From NCBI GenBank assembly GCA_963709355.1, contig CAVPVY010000005.1, positions 682,001-746,000 of the forward strand: a stretch of 64,000 nucleotides of DNA, given 5' to 3'. Below the pieces are notes generated by a model. The model saw only the letters and a program-made list of their open reading frames with translations. It searched no databases and had not been told where the DNA came from. The first letter of the stretch is position 1; every line of letters starts with the position of its first letter. Position numbers and translations under genes: made by a program. Positions 1 through 8,873 of this stretch are shown piece by piece. The stretch comes from PLOWO2-12-38-17 sp963709355. GTDB lineage: Bacteria > Planctomycetota > Brocadiia > Brocadiales > Brocadiaceae.

Positions 1-192
1 GTCTACGAAGACCGTTAAATTAAGATTTCCTAGATAATGATGTAATAAAAAGTTGCCTTGTCCTGGAAGGGTGATGTTAATGTGAGGTGAAGAGACAAGA
101 GATCGCAATTTAGGCCACAGTGAAACTATCAGAGCAACAACGGCCGTAGCTGCTATCCAGACATCTGGATCGATAAGAAAAGAGAGATTCAT
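1..192 (-). CDS. Unrecognised membrane protein, N-terminal part only (runs off the left edge)
   Basis: An open frame starts at the ATG at 190-192 on the minus strand and reads 64 codons to the window edge without a stop. Residues 12-24 or so are hydrophobic (WIAATAVVALIVSLW), so it looks like an N-terminal membrane anchor. The part that follows (SPHINITLPGQGNFLLHHYLGNLNLTVFVD, split here as SPHINITLPG and QGNFLLHHYL onward) looks like the start of a beta-rich soluble domain. An AGGT sequence lies a few bases before the start codon. It sits about 54 bases downstream of the 247-1887 gene on the same strand, so the two probably form an operon. I do not recognise the family. The product could act with its neighbour at the membrane, which is inference from the arrangement alone. 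Confidence 0.5.
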   Translation of the reverse strand, partial: MNLSFLIDPDVWIAATAVVALIVSLWPKLRSLVSSPHINITLPGQGNFLLHHYLGNLNLTVFVD

Positions 193-246
193 ATGTTACC
201 TGCAGATATAGCCTCAAGTGTGAGAGAGTCTCATACGGTATATATT

Positions 247-1887
247 TCAGCGCACGACAATCAATAGCCACACCAAAAGTCCTATGACCACATAGAGCAA
301 TACCTTTTGCCTATTCAAAATAGCCTGTAATCGGCTTACGTCGCCCTTTAGATTCCCGATGCTTTCGGACACTCTCTCCTGAAACGCAGTTGCGTGTGTG
401 GTCAGCTTAGAAAGGGCCTCGACCAGAGATTTTCTTTTTTCTTCATAACCTTCCGAAATGGAGGCAAGTGCGTCTGCTACCCTTTTCTCGACTCGGTCAG
501 CGAGATTCTCTCTGTTGTCCGTATTATTGTCAAACTCTTTCTCTATGTCTTTTTCCCCTACCTCATCGATTCTAGGCAAAGACTTTTCGAGTCTTGTGAT
601 ACGCCAACTCCTCTTGGCCCATTCGTTCGTAAAGTTTTTGAAGGTTGCCCAGGTATCTCCCTTCACGGAGAGCTCTGCGAGAAATTCCAATTTGTCTGTG
701 GGTGGATAACCTTCCTCCGTTGTTTTCCATGGGACGGCCTGCTTTGCAAGCCTGTAAAGGCGTAATTCTCCAAGCTGCTTTTTCCGCTGCCATCCCGTCA
801 AGCTTTTAGCCTTTCGCTCGAGCACCATCTCTGCCATTCCAGCGTCCTCCCACGCCCCGCTTAACGAATCATCAACATCCGAGAGGATATCGTGGATAGC
901 TTCATAAAATACAAGGCTCAAATCTCCGGCCATTACCGAAAGGTCGCGTAAGGTATCGATTTTCTCCTTGTCGGGCTTGCTCAAGATTTCCGAGAAATCA
1001 TCATAAGAAAGATCGAAGTTAGATGAGATTGCGGCACTACGTACCATATCCAATCGTTCTGCTGTCTGTTTGAAGATCCTCCACCGAAACTCCTTAAGAA
1101 CTATGTCCCTTCGATATAGCAACGTTGCAAGCTGACCCGGCGTTAATTGGTTAAGAATATTTTGGGGTATTCCTGAGCTCAGTCCGACTTGTTCTGGCAG
1201 ATGTTCAATGAGCACGTGAGAAATATGCTCGGGTACCTTTGCAACTAGTGCCCATAATGCTTCAACATCCTTCCCCGCCATGTATTCGCCATAGCCATCG
1301 TATCGGCTTCGCCAGCGATCTTCTCCATAGTGTTCGTGGAATGATGGTTTATTGAGGTAGTCTGCCAAAATCTCATATAGCTCAATCTCTGAGACTCGCC
1401 CTTGTTCAAGATAGTTATCTACCGCATATGCGATTAATGAAGCTATAGCTTCTCCACTACCGCTAAGCTGCCGAACCTTTGCTAATCTTGCTTCATGAGG
1501 AAGACTGAAGAATGATTCTGGATTCTTAATGTCCTTATCAAGGAAGTTCCATTCGCTCTCAAGTAAGCAATACTTTACAAGCGGATCGGAATCCATCTCG
1601 ATTCGATCTTTAAGAGCTTTCTCTTCCTCGTTATCATCACGACCGAAATGGAATTTTCTAGCCGCCAAATACCTGACATACACGTTTGAACTGTCCAGGG
1701 CTTTGCGCCGGACTTTTTGCGCAAGATATGCGGGGAAATGAATCTCTTCCAGTGCGGTCAGTATTTGAATCTGTGCTTCCACGCCTAGGCCATCCCATGC
1801 GGCAATCAACTTCTCTGTTCCGCTTGGCGTAGGATGCAGCAGGTCCATCAAGTGCGGTGGCAATGTGCTCTTAATCTCTTTAGTCAT
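247..1887 (-). CDS. Unrecognised helical-repeat protein with C-terminal coiled coil and membrane anchor
   Basis: A 546-residue protein of unknown function. The start at 1887 (MTKEIKSTLPPHL) is preferred over an upstream ATG at 1944 because an AGGAG sequence lies about 8 bases before it. Residues 1-200 are helix-rich with short hydrophobic repeats that resemble a HEAT-type scaffold, but I cannot assign a named domain. Residues 440-520 or so are strongly charged and coiled-coil-like, and the last 20 residues form a single membrane segment (LLYVVIGLLVWLLIVV), so the bulk is probably cytoplasmic and tail-anchored. The base composition looks more GC-rich than the genes to the right, which hints at transfer. 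The gene just downstream on the same strand also encodes a membrane protein. No enzyme motif is visible. Confidence 0.75.
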   Translation of the reverse strand: MTKEIKSTLPPHLMDLLHPTPSGTEKLIAAWDGLGVEAQIQILTALEEIHFPAYLAQKVRRKALDSSNVYVRYLAARKFHFGRDDNEEEKALKDRIEMDSDPLVKYCLLESEWNFLDKDIKNPESFFSLPHEARLAKVRQLSGSGEAIASLIAYAVDNYLEQGRVSEIELYEILADYLNKPSFHEHYGEDRWRSRYDGYGEYMAGKDVEALWALVAKVPEHISHVLIEHLPEQVGLSSGIPQNILNQLTPGQLATLLYRRDIVLKEFRWRIFKQTAERLDMVRSAAISSNFDLSYDDFSEILSKPDKEKIDTLRDLSVMAGDLSLVFYEAIHDILSDVDDSLSGAWEDAGMAEMVLERKAKSLTGWQRKKQLGELRLYRLAKQAVPWKTTEEGYPPTDKLEFLAELSVKGDTWATFKNFTNEWAKRSWRITRLEKSLPRIDEVGEKDIEKEFDNNTDNRENLADRVEKRVADALASISEGYEEKRKSLVEALSKLTTHATAFQERVSESIGNLKGDVSRLQAILNRQKVLLYVVIGLLVWLLIVVR

Positions 1888-2097
1888 CCACGAGCTCCTT
1901 CTCATGCCGTATAACTTATAATTATAACAGAAATAATTCCACAATAATTGGAAAACACAGAAGAAAATCTGTATATCACAATATTTTTGACTTTTGCAGG
2001 ATTTCTTATTAATTTATTCTAATTGTTCGATTAATTAAATCAAGGATAAAATAAGTTATGGTGATATGCGTTCAAATTTGTTTAAATGGTATATAAC

Positions 2098-3240
2098 ATG
2101 AAATTAAAGGATGATTTACGAAGACAAACCCTATCAAAGGTTAAAAAGATTGTTGTCAAAATCGGAACAGGCGTTTTAACTACTGACGATGGATGCCTGG
2201 ACAAGAACCAGATAAAGCAACTGGCGGGGCAGGTTGTTGAATTAAAGAAGATGGGATACAGCGTGGTTGTTGTAAGCTCCGGCGCAATTGGTTCAGGTAT
2301 GGGGGAGTTGGGTATAGAAAAAAGACCTACCACGTTGCCAGAACTACAGGCAGTTGCCTCAATTGGGCAGAGCAAACTGATTAGTATGTACGATGAGTGT
2401 TTTAAATTGCACGGTTTCCATGCGGCGCAGATACTGCTTACAAGGGAAGATTTTGAAAACAGGCAGAGATACTTGAATGCCTGCAATACCATTCATACAT
2501 TGTTTCAGTTGAACGCCATTCCTGTAGTAAACGAGAACGACACGATTTCTGTGGATGAAATTGCATTTGGTGATAATGATGCGCTTTCGGTGTTCGTGAC
2601 AAACTTACTAAATGCAGAACTGCTTATTATCCTTTCCTCAGTTGATGGATTGTACGATAGATGTCCGACTGCTAAAAGTAGAGCGACTGTTATACCAATT
2701 GTTGAAAATGTTTCGGACGATATAAAGAACCTTGCATTTAACACAAAGACACTTATGGGAGTCGGAGGTATGCAAACCAAGCTGGATGCCGCATCAGTTG
2801 TGACAAAGGCAGGTGAGACTGTGGTTATTGCAAATGGTCGAACGGATAATGTGTTAAAAAGGGTAATGCAGGGGGAAAATTTAGGTACTCTTTTTCTACC
2901 GAACAAAGAAAAACTTACAAGCAGAAAGAGGTGGATAGGGTACACCATGAAATCCAAAGGAACTATTTATGTTGATACTGGTGCGGTATGCGCCCTGTCA
3001 GAAAAAGGCAAGAGTTTACTTGCCTCAGGCATTGTTTCTGTGGAGGGTAATTTTAACAAGGGCGACATTATTTCAATCTCAAGTAAAGAAGATAAGGTAA
3101 TCTTTGCGAAGGGCTTAACAAATTATTCATCTGAAGAAATAGAGAAGATTAAGGGACGCAGTACATCCGAAATTACAAAGGTGCTTGGTTACAAGTTATA
3201 CGATGAGGTTATCCATAGGGATAATATGGTAATTTTGTAA
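2098..3240 (+). CDS. proB: Glutamate 5-kinase (proline biosynthesis)
   Basis: Phosphorylates L-glutamate to gamma-glutamyl phosphate, the first step of proline synthesis in the cytoplasm. The 380-residue protein has the full family layout: an amino-acid kinase domain (residues 15-260) beginning with VVKIGTGVLT, a glycine-rich SSGAIGSG segment, the substrate loop NENDTIS and the late GVGGMQTKLDAA motif, then a C-terminal PUA domain (about 275-365). Two in-frame ATGs exist at 2086 and 2098. The second is chosen because family members start close to the kinase core, but neither has a clear ribosome binding site. proA is not adjacent. It is a lone gene between opposite-strand genes, with nothing to suggest coregulation. 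Confidence 0.95.
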   Translation: MKLKDDLRRQTLSKVKKIVVKIGTGVLTTDDGCLDKNQIKQLAGQVVELKKMGYSVVVVSSGAIGSGMGELGIEKRPTTLPELQAVASIGQSKLISMYDECFKLHGFHAAQILLTREDFENRQRYLNACNTIHTLFQLNAIPVVNENDTISVDEIAFGDNDALSVFVTNLLNAELLIILSSVDGLYDRCPTAKSRATVIPIVENVSDDIKNLAFNTKTLMGVGGMQTKLDAASVVTKAGETVVIANGRTDNVLKRVMQGENLGTLFLPNKEKLTSRKRWIGYTMKSKGTIYVDTGAVCALSEKGKSLLASGIVSVEGNFNKGDIISISSKEDKVIFAKGLTNYSSEEIEKIKGRSTSEITKVLGYKLYDEVIHRDNMVIL

Positions 3241-3271
3241 TGTAAATTGATACGTACTGCGCTGTTTTGGT

Positions 3272-5299
3272 TTATTTTCCGGAATTAAGTTCGGCATTTA
3301 TTGCATTTATAAATTCTTTCAGTTTGTTTATTTCAACAGGGTCATTCGCTAATTTGAGCGATTCATTCAAGTAATATAGTGATTTTGCGATATTTTTTTT
3401 ATATTTAAAATAAAGAATTCCTAAGTCTCTGAGCGCCGCAAAGTCTTCCGGATTGTATTTTATTGCAAGGTTGAATTCCTTTAATGATTCTTCATATAGA
3501 CCTTTCCCTGCATAAGTAATTCCAAGATTGTAATGAGCGTCTTTATGGTCTGGTTTCGATTGGATGGCTTTCTTAAATGCTTCAATTGCTTCGTCTGTAT
3601 TCCCTTTTTTCAAGCATATGACTCCGATATTGTTGTGCACATCCGCATAGGTATTATCTATTATTAGTGCTTTTGCATATTCAGCTAATGCCTTTTCAAC
3701 GTCTCCTATCTTTTCATATGTGTTCCCCAGATTGCAATGTGTAAGGGGGTAATATGGATTATTTAATAACGCCTGTTTGTATGCCTCGATTGCCTGATTG
3801 TACAGACCCTGTTTGTGATAAATGGTGCCCAGATTGTTAAATGCGAGTGTGTTTTCATTGAGTCTTGAAATCGAGGCACTATAAGCTTCTATTGCCTTGT
3901 TGGTCATTCCCATTTTCTCGTAGGTAACGCCCAGGTTATAGCAAATAAATGGGTAGCTGTATTTGAATGTGAGTGACTTTTTATACATCTGAACAGCTTC
4001 TTCGTACTGTTTATTTTTGAAAAAGACATTGCCTAAATTTCCGTATGCACGGGCGCTGTTTGGTTCCCTTTTAAACGTATTAAGCCATAAAGATGTATCG
4101 TCACGCCATACGCCGTTTCTGTAAACTACGCCAATCTGCATACTGAAGAGGATTATTCCGGCGATAATCAGCTCTCTTTTCCTGAATGTGTAAGTTGAAA
4201 ACAAACTGCCTATAGCGCCGCATAAACCAATAATAGGTAGATATAAATATCTTTCAGCCATAATATTTCCAATGGGGATAATGTCGAGTACAGGAAGCAG
4301 GGCTACGAAAAACCAGAGGCTGAAGAAGATAATTTGCCTGTTCTTTTTACAAAATCTTACGATTATAAAAATTGTAAGTGCAATTAATAAGACTGACAAA
4401 ATAAAAGGGATGCTGAATACCCTTGTTTCAGATATATAATAATCCGCATTCAGATTTAGTGGTATGAATAGGAGTTTCAGGTACGATGCAACTATCTTTG
4501 TCATGGTGAACGCATTGCCGGGATAGATTTCTATTATTTTAAAGGTGTTTTTAAATATGATGAATCTAATCAGGAGATAAAAGCCAGTAATAAAGGCATA
4601 ACCTACATAAGGCAGTATCCATTTTTTTGCTTTTGCGGATACGGATGTTCTAGACGCTGATTTGACGGTGCTATGGGAAGCACAGAGTACGTCGAACAGC
4701 ATTAGCAACAGGGGGAGTGTAATTGCCATTTCTTTTGAAAAAAGGGCAAAGAAGTAAGCTATGCAGGAGATGGTGTAATAGATAATAAAACATGCCTTCG
4801 TTTGTTTTTGAGCACGTATTTTGGCAAAGTATATGAAAGAAACGAGAAAGAAGACAGATACCAGTATGTCTTCCCTGTAACAAACCGCATTGACGGTTTC
4901 TGTAAGGAGCGGATGAGATATGAACAGCAGGGTTGCAATCAAGGCAGGGGTGAGCTTTCTTAAAATGCTTTTCGTGAAGATATAGAATAAAAATACATTG
5001 ATGGTATGTAATATGACGCTTGTCAGGTGGTAACCGATTGGATTCAGTCTCCAGATGGCGTAGTCAATAAAGTAAGTTAAAGTTACAATCGGACGGTAGC
5101 TCAGTTCTGCGGAAAGCGGTAGATAATCCTTAGTAAACAATTTGGGGAGGTTTTTAAGCGTCTTTATTAAGTAATTCTCGGTAATTATATGTGAATCATC
5201 ATAAACAAATGTGTGATGGAGCGTATTGATATATAGAATTGCAGAAATAGAAATAATGAGGGGTAGGATGTATTTTAAATATGTCTGTTTTGTGGTCAA
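3272..5299 (-). CDS. Polytopic membrane protein with TPR tail, GT-C/TMTC-like glycosyltransferase candidate
   Basis: A 675-residue protein. The N-terminal 390 residues hold about ten hydrophobic segments. The first extracytoplasmic loop carries FVYDDSHIITEN, which resembles the acidic loop of GT-C fold, TMTC-like (DUF1736-type) proteins that use lipid-linked sugars. Residues from about 405 to 665 are seven or eight TPR units, with repeats such as AYGNLGNVFFKNKQYEEAV and AFNNLGTIYHKQGLYNQAI. The start codon is a TTG at 5299, and no better ATG lies upstream. A role in protein or surface O-glycosylation is inferred from the family. The next genes on the same strand (a nitroreductase and a small membrane protein) lie upstream with about 110 bases between, so cotranscription is possible but not shown. 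Confidence 0.8.
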   Translation of the reverse strand: MTTKQTYLKYILPLIISISAILYINTLHHTFVYDDSHIITENYLIKTLKNLPKLFTKDYLPLSAELSYRPIVTLTYFIDYAIWRLNPIGYHLTSVILHTINVFLFYIFTKSILRKLTPALIATLLFISHPLLTETVNAVCYREDILVSVFFLVSFIYFAKIRAQKQTKACFIIYYTISCIAYFFALFSKEMAITLPLLLMLFDVLCASHSTVKSASRTSVSAKAKKWILPYVGYAFITGFYLLIRFIIFKNTFKIIEIYPGNAFTMTKIVASYLKLLFIPLNLNADYYISETRVFSIPFILSVLLIALTIFIIVRFCKKNRQIIFFSLWFFVALLPVLDIIPIGNIMAERYLYLPIIGLCGAIGSLFSTYTFRKRELIIAGIILFSMQIGVVYRNGVWRDDTSLWLNTFKREPNSARAYGNLGNVFFKNKQYEEAVQMYKKSLTFKYSYPFICYNLGVTYEKMGMTNKAIEAYSASISRLNENTLAFNNLGTIYHKQGLYNQAIEAYKQALLNNPYYPLTHCNLGNTYEKIGDVEKALAEYAKALIIDNTYADVHNNIGVICLKKGNTDEAIEAFKKAIQSKPDHKDAHYNLGITYAGKGLYEESLKEFNLAIKYNPEDFAALRDLGILYFKYKKNIAKSLYYLNESLKLANDPVEINKLKEFINAINAELNSGK

Positions 5300-5408
5300 G
5301 GTTTTTGCCTGGAAACTGAACGAATCAAATATAAGCTCATATTCATGAATAAATTATATAAATTTTTACAAATATTATCATATTGTTAAATAAGAATGTA
5401 CCTATTAT

Positions 5409-5621
5409 TTACCGTCTTGCGCGAGGTTTGAAAAAATTTACAATCTTCTTCCATTTAAAAAGCACGTGGGTAAAGGCGATTGCCAGCGTCGTGTACGCAA
5501 AATACTTGTGGGGGACAAACCTTCTTAGTTCCAATTCAGACTGTAAGTATCCAGTAGTGCCTGTAATGATTATAGAAAATATGAGGACAATACTTGTCCA
5601 GTTATCAATATGTCGTTTCAT
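5409..5621 (-). CDS. Small two-helix membrane protein, DUF4405-like
   Basis: A 70-residue protein starting MKRHIDNWTSIVLIF. The start at 5621 lies 4 bases after the stop of the nitroreductase gene and has GGAAG about 10 bases upstream, which sets it apart from a longer in-frame start inside that gene. Two hydrophobic helices (about residues 8-25 and 40-58) are joined by a short loop. His residues near both helices (HIDNW, HKYFAYTTLAIAFTHVLFKW) resemble the cytochrome b-like DUF4405 group, where histidines bind heme. It is translationally linked to the nitroreductase, so a membrane electron-transfer partner is a reasonable inference. The assignment rests on short similarity only. Confidence 0.6.
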   Translation of the reverse strand: MKRHIDNWTSIVLIFSIIITGTTGYLQSELELRRFVPHKYFAYTTLAIAFTHVLFKWKKIVNFFKPRARR

Positions 5622-5625
5622 TGTC

Positions 5626-6411
5626 TTATATCTTCCCGACTGCATGTAGTGCAATAACGGCCTCTTTTTTGCCGTCAACTCCAATCAATTCGTTTATGTC
5701 ATTATCAATAAAAGCGCCTATTACAACAGAGCCTAGTCCTAGCGATGTTGCCTGTAAGTATATATTTTGACTTATATGACCAGCCTCCATGTATGTGTAT
5801 CTGTATCCCCTCTCCCCATACTTTGATCTTACCCTGTCGAATATGGCTGAGAGTACAAACACAACCCCTGCATCCTTCATCATCTCCTGATCAAGGGCGG
5901 CGTGCATTACATTCTTTCTGAAATCGCCCTCCTTAATCAATATAATCGTATGATCTCTTACGGAATAATGATATATACCTTTTTTAAGTGTTTCAACATT
6001 GTTTACGATTATATAAATTTCAAATGGGTAGAGCGCGCCTGCTGATGGTGCGGTTCTTAAAAGTGTACTGAATTGTTTGCCAGTTATTCCCTGTGCAGAA
6101 AAGAGAAGTTGTGAAAGTTCTGGCAGTGTGAGAGGGGTTTTTGAATATTCCCTGATTGAGCGTCTTCTTATTAAGGAGTCTTCGAGCCTTATCCCCATAT
6201 ATTCAGGCGCGGGCATGGCTGTTTTAGGTTTATTGTTATATTCTTTGAATTGAGGTGGTTTTGCCGGGTTTGGTATTATCAAGTCCTTAAGAATCTTTGT
6301 CCATGTAAGCTTTGTTTCTTCGTGGAATGTTTCACCTTTGGTTGCACTATCAGCGATACTTAAAAAGGATAGGATAAAGGTAGGGATAATAATTATTTTA
6401 ATTTTAATCAT
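5626..6411 (-). CDS. Nitroreductase-family flavoprotein, SagB/ThcOx-like, exported
   Basis: A 261-residue FMN-binding oxidoreductase. The N-terminus (IKIIIIPTFILSFLSIADSA) is a likely signal peptide, which is unusual for this family and suggests a periplasmic or membrane-facing site. The family signatures are present: RRRSIREYSKTPLTLPELSQLL near residue 95 (read as RRRSIREYS then the following turn), the FMN-contacting RTAPSAGALYPFEIYII segment near 130, and a C-terminal GLGSVVIGAF loop. SagB-like members oxidise azolines in peptide modification or act as dehydrogenases on other substrates. No peptide precursor or cyclodehydratase is nearby, so a RiPP role is not supported. The downstream two-helix protein is probably its membrane partner. 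Confidence 0.85.
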   Translation of the reverse strand: MIKIKIIIIPTFILSFLSIADSATKGETFHEETKLTWTKILKDLIIPNPAKPPQFKEYNNKPKTAMPAPEYMGIRLEDSLIRRRSIREYSKTPLTLPELSQLLFSAQGITGKQFSTLLRTAPSAGALYPFEIYIIVNNVETLKKGIYHYSVRDHTIILIKEGDFRKNVMHAALDQEMMKDAGVVFVLSAIFDRVRSKYGERGYRYTYMEAGHISQNIYLQATSLGLGSVVIGAFIDNDINELIGVDGKKEAVIALHAVGKI

Positions 6412-6783
6412 ACATTATCTCCTATAGTTTTGTTATGTTCTGATTGTATTAAAATGAAGAAATTCAAGAATTGGACTCATAAAGAATATCCTGATGGTTT
6501 ACGAACTAATATTTTATTAATTAAAATGTTTTTGCTCAAACATAACGATAATTTTTGCTATGTTTGCTTTTACTTTTATTATAGATGTATCATAGAAAAT
6601 TAGCATGAAAATTATCGTTCAGTATTAATATGATTGTAATAGAATTTGGAATATATTTAAAACGGAACACATAATATGTATATGTGCTTTAGAATATACG
6701 ACTTGTATTTCAATGCGTAACCATACTTAAATAATGGCTTACGGCATAAACGGGTAAGTGACTTTAATTTTGACTGGTAGGAT
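6412..6783. other. Intergenic stretch with no recognised gene
   Basis: About 370 AT-rich bases between the nitroreductase start and the end of the TPR lipoprotein gene. A 49-codon frame from the ATG at 6457 on the plus strand exists, but it has no ribosome binding site or recognisable composition. I see no RNA gene, terminator hairpin or repeat. The region should hold the promoter of the minus-strand nitroreductase gene, though I could not pick a convincing -35/-10 pair. Confidence 0.4.
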
Positions 6784-6870
6784 TCAAATATCTGTTTGTA
6801 ATAAAAAATGAACTATCTTCTCTTTTTTCAAAGCAGGGGTGAGTTTTTCTGGGATTTCGTTTACATGCAT
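6784..6870 (-). CDS. Possible 28-codon ORF directly after the TPR lipoprotein gene
   Basis: The ATG at 6868-6870 follows the stop codon of the TPR gene with no gap. The frame reads 28 codons (MHVNEIPEKLTPALKKEKIV and on) to a TGA at 6784-6786. The residue mix is protein-like, and it could be a short peptide or the surviving head of a lost gene. There is no independent evidence of expression. Confidence 0.25.
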   Translation of the reverse strand: MHVNEIPEKLTPALKKEKIVHFLLQTDI

Positions 6871-8595
6871 TTATAGGTTTTCTCTTTCGTCGGTATTGGT
6901 TTGTGGTTGGCTGGATTTCAACTTCTGATAGATGGCAAATTCTGCCTCAGCCTCCACGTTCATCCTCTTTTCTTTATATAGTATTCCCAGATTCTTATGA
7001 GCAACGGGGTCTTCAGGATTAATATCCAGGAATTTTTTCAATGCCTCAATAGCATCGTCATTCCTACCCACCTTCTGATATGTAATACCGAGATTATAAT
7101 AAGCGTTTGCCATGTTGGGGTCAATCTCTACTGCCTTTTCCCATTGTTGAATTGCCGTGTTATGCATGTTTTTTCTGGCATAGGCATTACCGAGTTTATG
7201 AAAGACATTTGCATCGTCTGAATAAATGTCTATAAATTTTTCCAATGTTTGTATTGCCTTGTCTGTTAAACCTTTTGCATTATATGCGTCAGCAAGGTTG
7301 ACAAGCGCATCGCGGTCTTCTGGATTAATTTCAATAACTTTATTCCACATGGAAATGGCTTTATCCGTCTTCTTCTGATTATAGTATGCAATGCCCAGAT
7401 TAAAATAGGCGTCTGTATTCTTTGGGTTTAATTCTATGGTCTTTTTCCATGCAGAGATGGATTTATCCTGATTGCCACTAGCGGCGCATAGTTCTCCATA
7501 ATTGTAGTATGCCTCAGGGTATGCAGGCCTGGTGTCAATTGCCTTTTCGTATTCTGAGATTGCCTTGCTTATCATATCCTTTTCAGTATATATTTCACCT
7601 AGTTTGAAGTGCGCTTCGGCAATTTTTGGATTGAGTTTAATTGCGTTCTCGAATGAATCAATTGCTTCTTTATACGTACCTTTATCGCTGTATATCAGAC
7701 CAAGATTGTAATACGCTTCGGCAAATTTAGGTTCCAGATCAAGTGCTTTCTTGAAAGCATTTTCTGCTTCTTGGGTGTTATTTTCTGTATATAGCGCAAT
7801 GCCCAGATTATTGTATGCCTCTGGATAATTTCTATTTAATTGAATTGCTGATTTAAATTTAGCTGAAGCCCCTTCAATATTTCCACTTTCGAAGTATAAC
7901 AGACCAAGATAATTGTGAGCTTCTGCATCTTTCGGATTCAATTCAATAGCACGCTTAAATTCATCAATAGCCTTTTCGTTTAATTTTTTGGTGTGATAAA
8001 CTAACCCAAGAGCAAAATGTGCATCCGCTTCTCTGGAATCAAGTTTGATGGACTTTTTTAAATAGGCAATGGATTCATCGAGGTTGTTTTCATCATAATA
8101 CAGAAGTCCAATATTGTAATTTGTATTCGCAACAGATGGATTCAGCTCAATGCTTTTTTTAAATGCAGAAACGGAGTCATTAAAAACCTTTTTTCCCTTG
8201 TATGCAAGCCCAAGGTCATTATATGCATCCGCTTTTTCAATAATCTGACCAGGTTTGTAGTAAGATATGGCGGAGAGTATTTCGGTAATTGATTTGTCCT
8301 GTTTATCATTTTCAAAATATGCCTTGCCAAGGTAGTGATGCAACTCTCCATCTTTCTTCAATCTCTCAGAAGCCAGTTCCAGTTCTTCAAGCGCTTCGTC
8401 AAACATCCCTTTTTTAAAATATGAAATGCCAAGCGACTTGTGTTGTTCAGGTTTTGTGGCAGAAGTCTTATTGCTAAAGGCATCGGGGTTTTCAATTGTT
8501 GGTTTTTCGTTTGTTCTAGAATACTTAGGTGTTTGGCATGCTACAGGGAAAATAATCAGTAGTAAAAGTATACAGTATTGCTTTCTTGTGTTCAC
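6871..8595 (-). CDS. TPR-repeat lipoprotein
   Basis: A 574-residue secreted lipoprotein made almost wholly of TPR units. The signal peptide ends in a lipobox (IIFPVAC, Cys at residue 20), so the mature protein should be lipid-anchored in an outer or periplasm-facing membrane. From about residue 50 to 560 there are some fifteen 34-residue repeats, many with the pattern AYNNLGIALY or AEAHNYLGLLYFE followed by a helix ending in DP or NP. The start is a GTG at 8595. Such proteins are scaffolds for protein complexes, and no catalytic site is visible. It is transcribed in the same direction as the nitroreductase and the TMTC-like protein, but separated from them by about 460 bases. Confidence 0.85.
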   Translation of the reverse strand: MNTRKQYCILLLLIIFPVACQTPKYSRTNEKPTIENPDAFSNKTSATKPEQHKSLGISYFKKGMFDEALEELELASERLKKDGELHHYLGKAYFENDKQDKSITEILSAISYYKPGQIIEKADAYNDLGLAYKGKKVFNDSVSAFKKSIELNPSVANTNYNIGLLYYDENNLDESIAYLKKSIKLDSREADAHFALGLVYHTKKLNEKAIDEFKRAIELNPKDAEAHNYLGLLYFESGNIEGASAKFKSAIQLNRNYPEAYNNLGIALYTENNTQEAENAFKKALDLEPKFAEAYYNLGLIYSDKGTYKEAIDSFENAIKLNPKIAEAHFKLGEIYTEKDMISKAISEYEKAIDTRPAYPEAYYNYGELCAASGNQDKSISAWKKTIELNPKNTDAYFNLGIAYYNQKKTDKAISMWNKVIEINPEDRDALVNLADAYNAKGLTDKAIQTLEKFIDIYSDDANVFHKLGNAYARKNMHNTAIQQWEKAVEIDPNMANAYYNLGITYQKVGRNDDAIEALKKFLDINPEDPVAHKNLGILYKEKRMNVEAEAEFAIYQKLKSSQPQTNTDERENL

Positions 8596-8658
8596 GTTTG
8601 TTGATTTATAATTTAAAGAGAAATGTTTTGAATCAATTATGTCTATTATAATGTATGC

Positions 8659-8676
8659 CTAAAGCATTGGCTTTAG
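8659..8676. other. Short hairpin upstream of leuA
   Basis: CTAAAGC and GCTTTAG pair perfectly around a 4-base loop. There is no following T-run, so it is not a convincing terminator. It lies between the divergent TPR gene and leuA and could be an operator or a chance fold. Confidence 0.25.
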
Positions 8677-8873
8677 ACTGCCATAGTTTAGATTCCGAAT
8701 CTTTATTGATAGGCAATATATACTAAACTCAAGTCACGAATGGCTTTTTTCTAATTTATCAAAGCTATATCCTAAAGTCAAATAGTTATTGAATGTGATT
8801 ATATCGTATAGTAAAATTTTGTTTAAATTTACGTTTAATACGATTTGGGCAATAATAAGGTGCAAAGAGAGTA

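Noticed and set aside
5626..6411. Part of a RiPP or thiopeptide cluster (SagB homology)
   Set aside because: No precursor peptide, cyclodehydratase or transporter lies nearby.
6457..6600. 49-codon frame in the intergenic region before the nitroreductase gene
   Set aside because: No ribosome binding site and no recognisable sequence.
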